In this document: positions 57,077 through 60,045 of the stretch, piece after piece | How the letters are laid out: each line of letters begins with the position of its first letter | Position numbering within the stretch: position 1 is the first letter of the stretch | NCBI GenBank assembly: GCA_024405435.1 | Contig: JAKSOU010000006.1 | Coordinates: 1 to 60,045, forward strand | From: Akkermansia sp. | GTDB lineage: Bacteria; Verrucomicrobiota; Verrucomicrobiia; Verrucomicrobiales; Akkermansiaceae | Length of the DNA: 60,045 nt | Direction of reading: 5' to 3' | Translations under genes and position numbers: made by a program | The notes under the pieces: model-generated | Seen by the model: the letters and a program-made list of their open reading frames with translations, nothing else | The model's database searches: none | Told to the model about the DNA's origin: nothing

Positions 57077-59674
57077 ATGGAGCATTTGGACGAATACCAG
57101 AGAAGCCGGATGGCCGCCGCGGAACGCAGGCGGCTGTCGCGCACGGACAAGCTGGCGCGCAAGACGGCGCGTCGGCGGAAGGGGTGCTGCCTGTGGCGCT
57201 TCCTGATCATCTGCGCGGTGCTTGGGCTGCTGTGCGCGGGTGTGGGGTGGCTGGCGTTCGATGTGGTGACGGCGAAGTACAGCAAGTACGCGGACGAGTT
57301 CAACCTGGAGGACATCAACAACCTGGACCACCCGTGCATCATCTACGACCGCAACGGGGAGGAGATAGGCCGCATCTACGACGAGAACCGCAGCTACGTG
57401 ACGCTGGACAAGGTATCCAGCGCCATGATCAACGCGCTGGTGGCGCAGGAGGACAAGACCTTCTGGGATCACCACGGGTACGACCCCATGGGCATCCTGC
57501 GCGCGGCCAAGGAGACCGCCGCCCGCAAGGGAGAGGCCAACCAGGGCGCCTCCACCATCACCCAGCAGCTCGCCCGCAACGCGTACGACCTGGAGGCGCG
57601 CGTGCAGGCCATGGGCGGCAGCCGCTACGAGCGCAAGATCGTGGAAATCTTCCTGGCCCGCCGCATCGAGGAGAAGTACGACAAGCGCCAGATCATCGAG
57701 TTCTACTTCAACCGCGTGTACTTCGGCCGCGGGTACTACGGCATCCGCTCCGCGTCGCTGGGCTATTTCGGCAAGGAGCCGGCGGACCTCACCGTGCGCG
57801 AGGCCGCCAGTATCGCCGCCCTCATCAAGAACCCGGAGAACTACAACCCCATCCGCAATCCCAAGCTCAACCAAGAGTGGCGCAACGACGTGCTGGACCG
57901 CATGGTGCGCTCTGGCTACATCACGGAGGAGGAGGCCGAGCGCGTGAAGGCCCAGCCCCTCGGCCTCAACCCCAAGCCCCTCCGCCGCAACGTTTCCCAC
58001 CTCCACGCCCTCATCCAGCAGAAGGCCATCGACATCTTCCGCGACCCCGTGCGCGGCGAGGAAATCCTCAAGAGCCGCGGCATCAAGATCTACACCACCA
58101 TCGACCGCCGCATGCAGGAGGCCGCGGAACAGGCCGTCAAGGAGCAGCTTCCCGCCATTGAGAAGCACGCCGGATACAACCACGTCACCTTTGAGCAGAC
58201 AGAGGACCCCCGCTTCAAGCAGCACCGCTACCTGGACGCCGCCGTGTACGCCGTGGACAACATCACCGGCGGCACCTTGGCCTACGTGGGCGGCCGCAGT
58301 TTCGACCGCGACAACTTCGACATCATCGACGCCGGGCGCCGCCCGCTCGGCACGGCCATGCTGCCGTTCCTCTACCTGTGCGCGTTCGAGAACGGCTACA
58401 CGCCCTGCTCCCGCCTGGTGGACGACGCCATGGACAACCGCCTGGCGGGCATGGGCGGTTCGGAGGGCGTGCTGGGCGAGTGGGGCATGGAGGTTTCCAA
58501 GGGCCGCTACCTGGATTCCGTGACGGCGCGCCAGGCGCTGGAGTGGTCCAAGATTGCGGCCTCCGCCCGCCTGGGCATTGCGCTGGGGGCAGACCCGGAC
58601 CGCGGCGCGAAATGCTTCACCGACACGCTGGAGCGCGTGGGCGTGACCGCGCCGCCGCGCACCGCCGATTCCACGGAGGCCAAGCCCCAGTTCTACCCGC
58701 GCGCCTTCCTGGGCGCGGAGCCCGCCTCCCTCAAGGAGGTCACCATGGCCTACACCGTCTTCCCGAACGCAGGCCGCCGCCCCATCGCACCGTACATCGT
58801 CACCAAGATCACGGACAGCAACGGCAAGATCCTCTGGGAGGAGCCGCTGGCCGTCTCCCACCGCATGCACACCGGCCCCTCCGCCTGCAACGCCTACCGC
58901 CTGCACTCCATCATGCGCGAATCCCTGGAGAAGGGCTCCGCCCAGCGCGTGCGCCCCTACCTCCCGGAGAACTTCAACGGCGCCGTCAAGACCGGCACCA
59001 ACTACGATTTCTCCGACAACGCCATCTTCGGCTACACCTCCTCCTTCACCTGCGGCGTGTGGGTGGGCTACCTGAACGACCACCAGCCCATCTACCCGGA
59101 GGCCTTCGCGTCCGACACCTGCGCGCCCATCCTCGGCAGGGTGCTGGCCGCCGCCGCGCAATCCGGCCTGGCGGACAAACCCATCCCCGTGCCGCAGGAC
59201 ACCGAGGAGGTGGAGATCTGCCGCATGTCCGGCCAGCTCGCCACCAATTTCTGCTTCGAGTCCGTGATGCAGGACGGCAAGCCCGCCTACGTGCGCCCCA
59301 CCTATCTGGAGTACTTCCCCAAGGGTGACATGACCCTGGGCGTGTGCCCCGTGCACGGCGACGGCAGCCCCTCGCTCGCGGATTTCCTGGATATGAGCGT
59401 GGGCCAGGTGAACTCCACGCGCGTGCTGCCCGTGCTCCCCGTGCTGCCCAAGGGAACCGTGCTCACCGGAAAGGACCCCTACAACTGCGACCTGGCACTC
59501 AAGCCCAAGTACGCCACCGCGGCAGACCTGCCGGATTCCGATGCCGCGGCTGAGGAGGTGGACGAGGCCGACGATGCGGACTCCGCCGCCTCCGCCCCCA
59601 AGGTGGACAGCACCATCGAGCTGCCCGCACCGCGCTCCCTCCGCAACCTCCCGCTCATCCCCCTGGAAATCTAA
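57077..59674 (+). CDS. PBP1A-like peptidoglycan glycosyltransferase with degenerate transpeptidase domain
   Basis: An 865-residue bitopic protein. A basic N-terminal segment and one TM (41-60) are followed by a GT51 glycosyltransferase: VAQEDKTFWDHHGYDP with catalytic Glu125, then GASTITQQLARN and the RKIVEIFLARRIEEKY motif, all intact. The C-terminal half has the class A PBP transpeptidase fold, but the SxxK motif reads GTAMLP (Thr426, Leu429) and the SxN motif reads SKIAASARL; KTG is kept (638-640). It can therefore probably polymerise glycan strands but not cross-link them. An acidic Asp/Glu/Ala tail follows. It has its own promoter after array G. Confidence 0.87.
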   Translation: MEHLDEYQRSRMAAAERRRLSRTDKLARKTARRRKGCCLWRFLIICAVLGLLCAGVGWLAFDVVTAKYSKYADEFNLEDINNLDHPCIIYDRNGEEIGRIYDENRSYVTLDKVSSAMINALVAQEDKTFWDHHGYDPMGILRAAKETAARKGEANQGASTITQQLARNAYDLEARVQAMGGSRYERKIVEIFLARRIEEKYDKRQIIEFYFNRVYFGRGYYGIRSASLGYFGKEPADLTVREAASIAALIKNPENYNPIRNPKLNQEWRNDVLDRMVRSGYITEEEAERVKAQPLGLNPKPLRRNVSHLHALIQQKAIDIFRDPVRGEEILKSRGIKIYTTIDRRMQEAAEQAVKEQLPAIEKHAGYNHVTFEQTEDPRFKQHRYLDAAVYAVDNITGGTLAYVGGRSFDRDNFDIIDAGRRPLGTAMLPFLYLCAFENGYTPCSRLVDDAMDNRLAGMGGSEGVLGEWGMEVSKGRYLDSVTARQALEWSKIAASARLGIALGADPDRGAKCFTDTLERVGVTAPPRTADSTEAKPQFYPRAFLGAEPASLKEVTMAYTVFPNAGRRPIAPYIVTKITDSNGKILWEEPLAVSHRMHTGPSACNAYRLHSIMRESLEKGSAQRVRPYLPENFNGAVKTGTNYDFSDNAIFGYTSSFTCGVWVGYLNDHQPIYPEAFASDTCAPILGRVLAAAAQSGLADKPIPVPQDTEEVEICRMSGQLATNFCFESVMQDGKPAYVRPTYLEYFPKGDMTLGVCPVHGDGSPSLADFLDMSVGQVNSTRVLPVLPVLPKGTVLTGKDPYNCDLALKPKYATAADLPDSDAAAEEVDEADDADSAASAPKVDSTIELPAPRSLRNLPLIPLEI

Positions 59675-59684
59675 CACGCACGCC

Positions 59685-60045
59685 ATGAACTCCGTCCCCA
59701 CCAAATACTCCCAGGCCGCCGCCACCCAGGACAAGGCTTTCCAAATCAACATGGACCCCGTCCCCTACGGCTCCTTCGCGGAAATCGGCGCCGGCCAGGA
59801 AACCGCCAACTGGTTCTTCCGCGCATCCGGCGCCGCAGGTACCGTCGCCAAGACCATCTCCGCGTACGACATGACCGTGAGCGACACCCTCTACGGCCCC
59901 GTCAAGCGGTACGTCTCTGAGGAGCGCCTGCACCAGATGCTGGACTACGAGTACACCCAGCTGGTGAACCGCCTGGGCGAGAAGCGCGGCGCGGACACCT
60001 GCTTCTTCGCCTACGCCAACACCTGCAAGTGCAAGGCCTACCGGG
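59685..60045 (+). CDS. Conserved protein of unknown function (partial, runs off the window)
   Basis: The first 120 residues of a gene continuing beyond the window, 10 bases after the PBP1A stop. The sequence YGSFAEIGAGQETANWFFRA, then GAAGTVAKTISAYDMTVSD and RYVSEERLHQMLDYEYTQL, is a strongly conserved block that I recognise from a widespread bacterial family; database names for it vary and no function is established as far as I know. No signal peptide is present, so it is probably cytoplasmic. ATG 59685 is preceded by a non-SD sequence. Cotranscription with the PBP1A-like gene is likely. Confidence 0.7.
   Translation, partial: MNSVPTKYSQAAATQDKAFQINMDPVPYGSFAEIGAGQETANWFFRASGAAGTVAKTISAYDMTVSDTLYGPVKRYVSEERLHQMLDYEYTQLVNRLGEKRGADTCFFAYANTCKCKAYR

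Overview
The window is a GC-rich bacterial chromosome segment, most likely from a gut-type Verrucomicrobiota (Akkermansia-like). This rests on three very large secreted proteins ending in the same PEP-CTERM tail (PEPTTGTLSLLALAALAARR), a fused SecDF, SD-poor starts and the general gene content. No rRNA, tRNA, CRISPR array, transposase or intact prophage was seen. Genus cannot be fixed from this evidence.

Layout. 1-950: 3' end of pyruvate phosphate dikinase, a repeat/terminator element and an orphan PIN-domain gene. 1213-3905 (minus): ROK-type sugar kinase followed by three small unknown genes. 4049-8116 (plus): an HtrA-like protease, a catalytically degenerate paralogue and a PI-PLC-like phospholipase. 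8232-12448: a DUF4143 ATPase with an operator-like repeat, a GH16 glucanase, and a convergent SLOG-domain membrane protein that looks like a conflict/defence gene. 12675-16786: yceD-like gene, rpmF, plsX, mnmE and a lipoprotein hydrolase. 16967-23355: small lipoprotein, outer-membrane barrel, secreted unknown protein, alpha/beta hydrolase, recJ, a membrane metalloprotease and DUF167. 23352-27393 (minus): CbiX-like membrane protein, SecDF and a virion-protein-like gene. 27597-35506 (minus): two giant PEP-CTERM proteins. 35731-41071 (plus): M16 protease, LpxR-like protein and a ResB/CcsA cytochrome c assembly pair. 41134-45035 (minus): ABC-2 transporter, YggS and an RRM protein. 45236-51337 (minus): a four-gene Yej/Opp-type peptide transporter. 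51712-60045 (plus): a third PEP-CTERM protein, a PBP1A-like glycosyltransferase and the start of a conserved unknown gene.

Two genome-wide patterns stand out. First, promoters are very legible (TTGAC-like, about 17 nt, TAGAAT-like) and in eight genes the start codon lies exactly where transcription should begin, so those mRNAs are predicted to be leaderless; Shine-Dalgarno sequences are nearly absent elsewhere too. Second, a 7-bp AT-rich tandem repeat (AATYGTM units) occurs at seven intergenic sites in otherwise GC-rich DNA. It is usually followed by a small stem-loop and an intrinsic terminator, and it starts exactly at the stop codon of all three PEP-CTERM genes.

The best candidates for undescribed biology are this repeat/terminator module with its link to PEP-CTERM genes, the SLOG plus transmembrane protein at 10385-12448, the triplicated operator-like motif before the DUF4143 ATPase, and several proteins that keep a fold but have lost catalytic residues: the HtrA paralogue, the PBP1A transpeptidase domain and one alpha/beta hydrolase.
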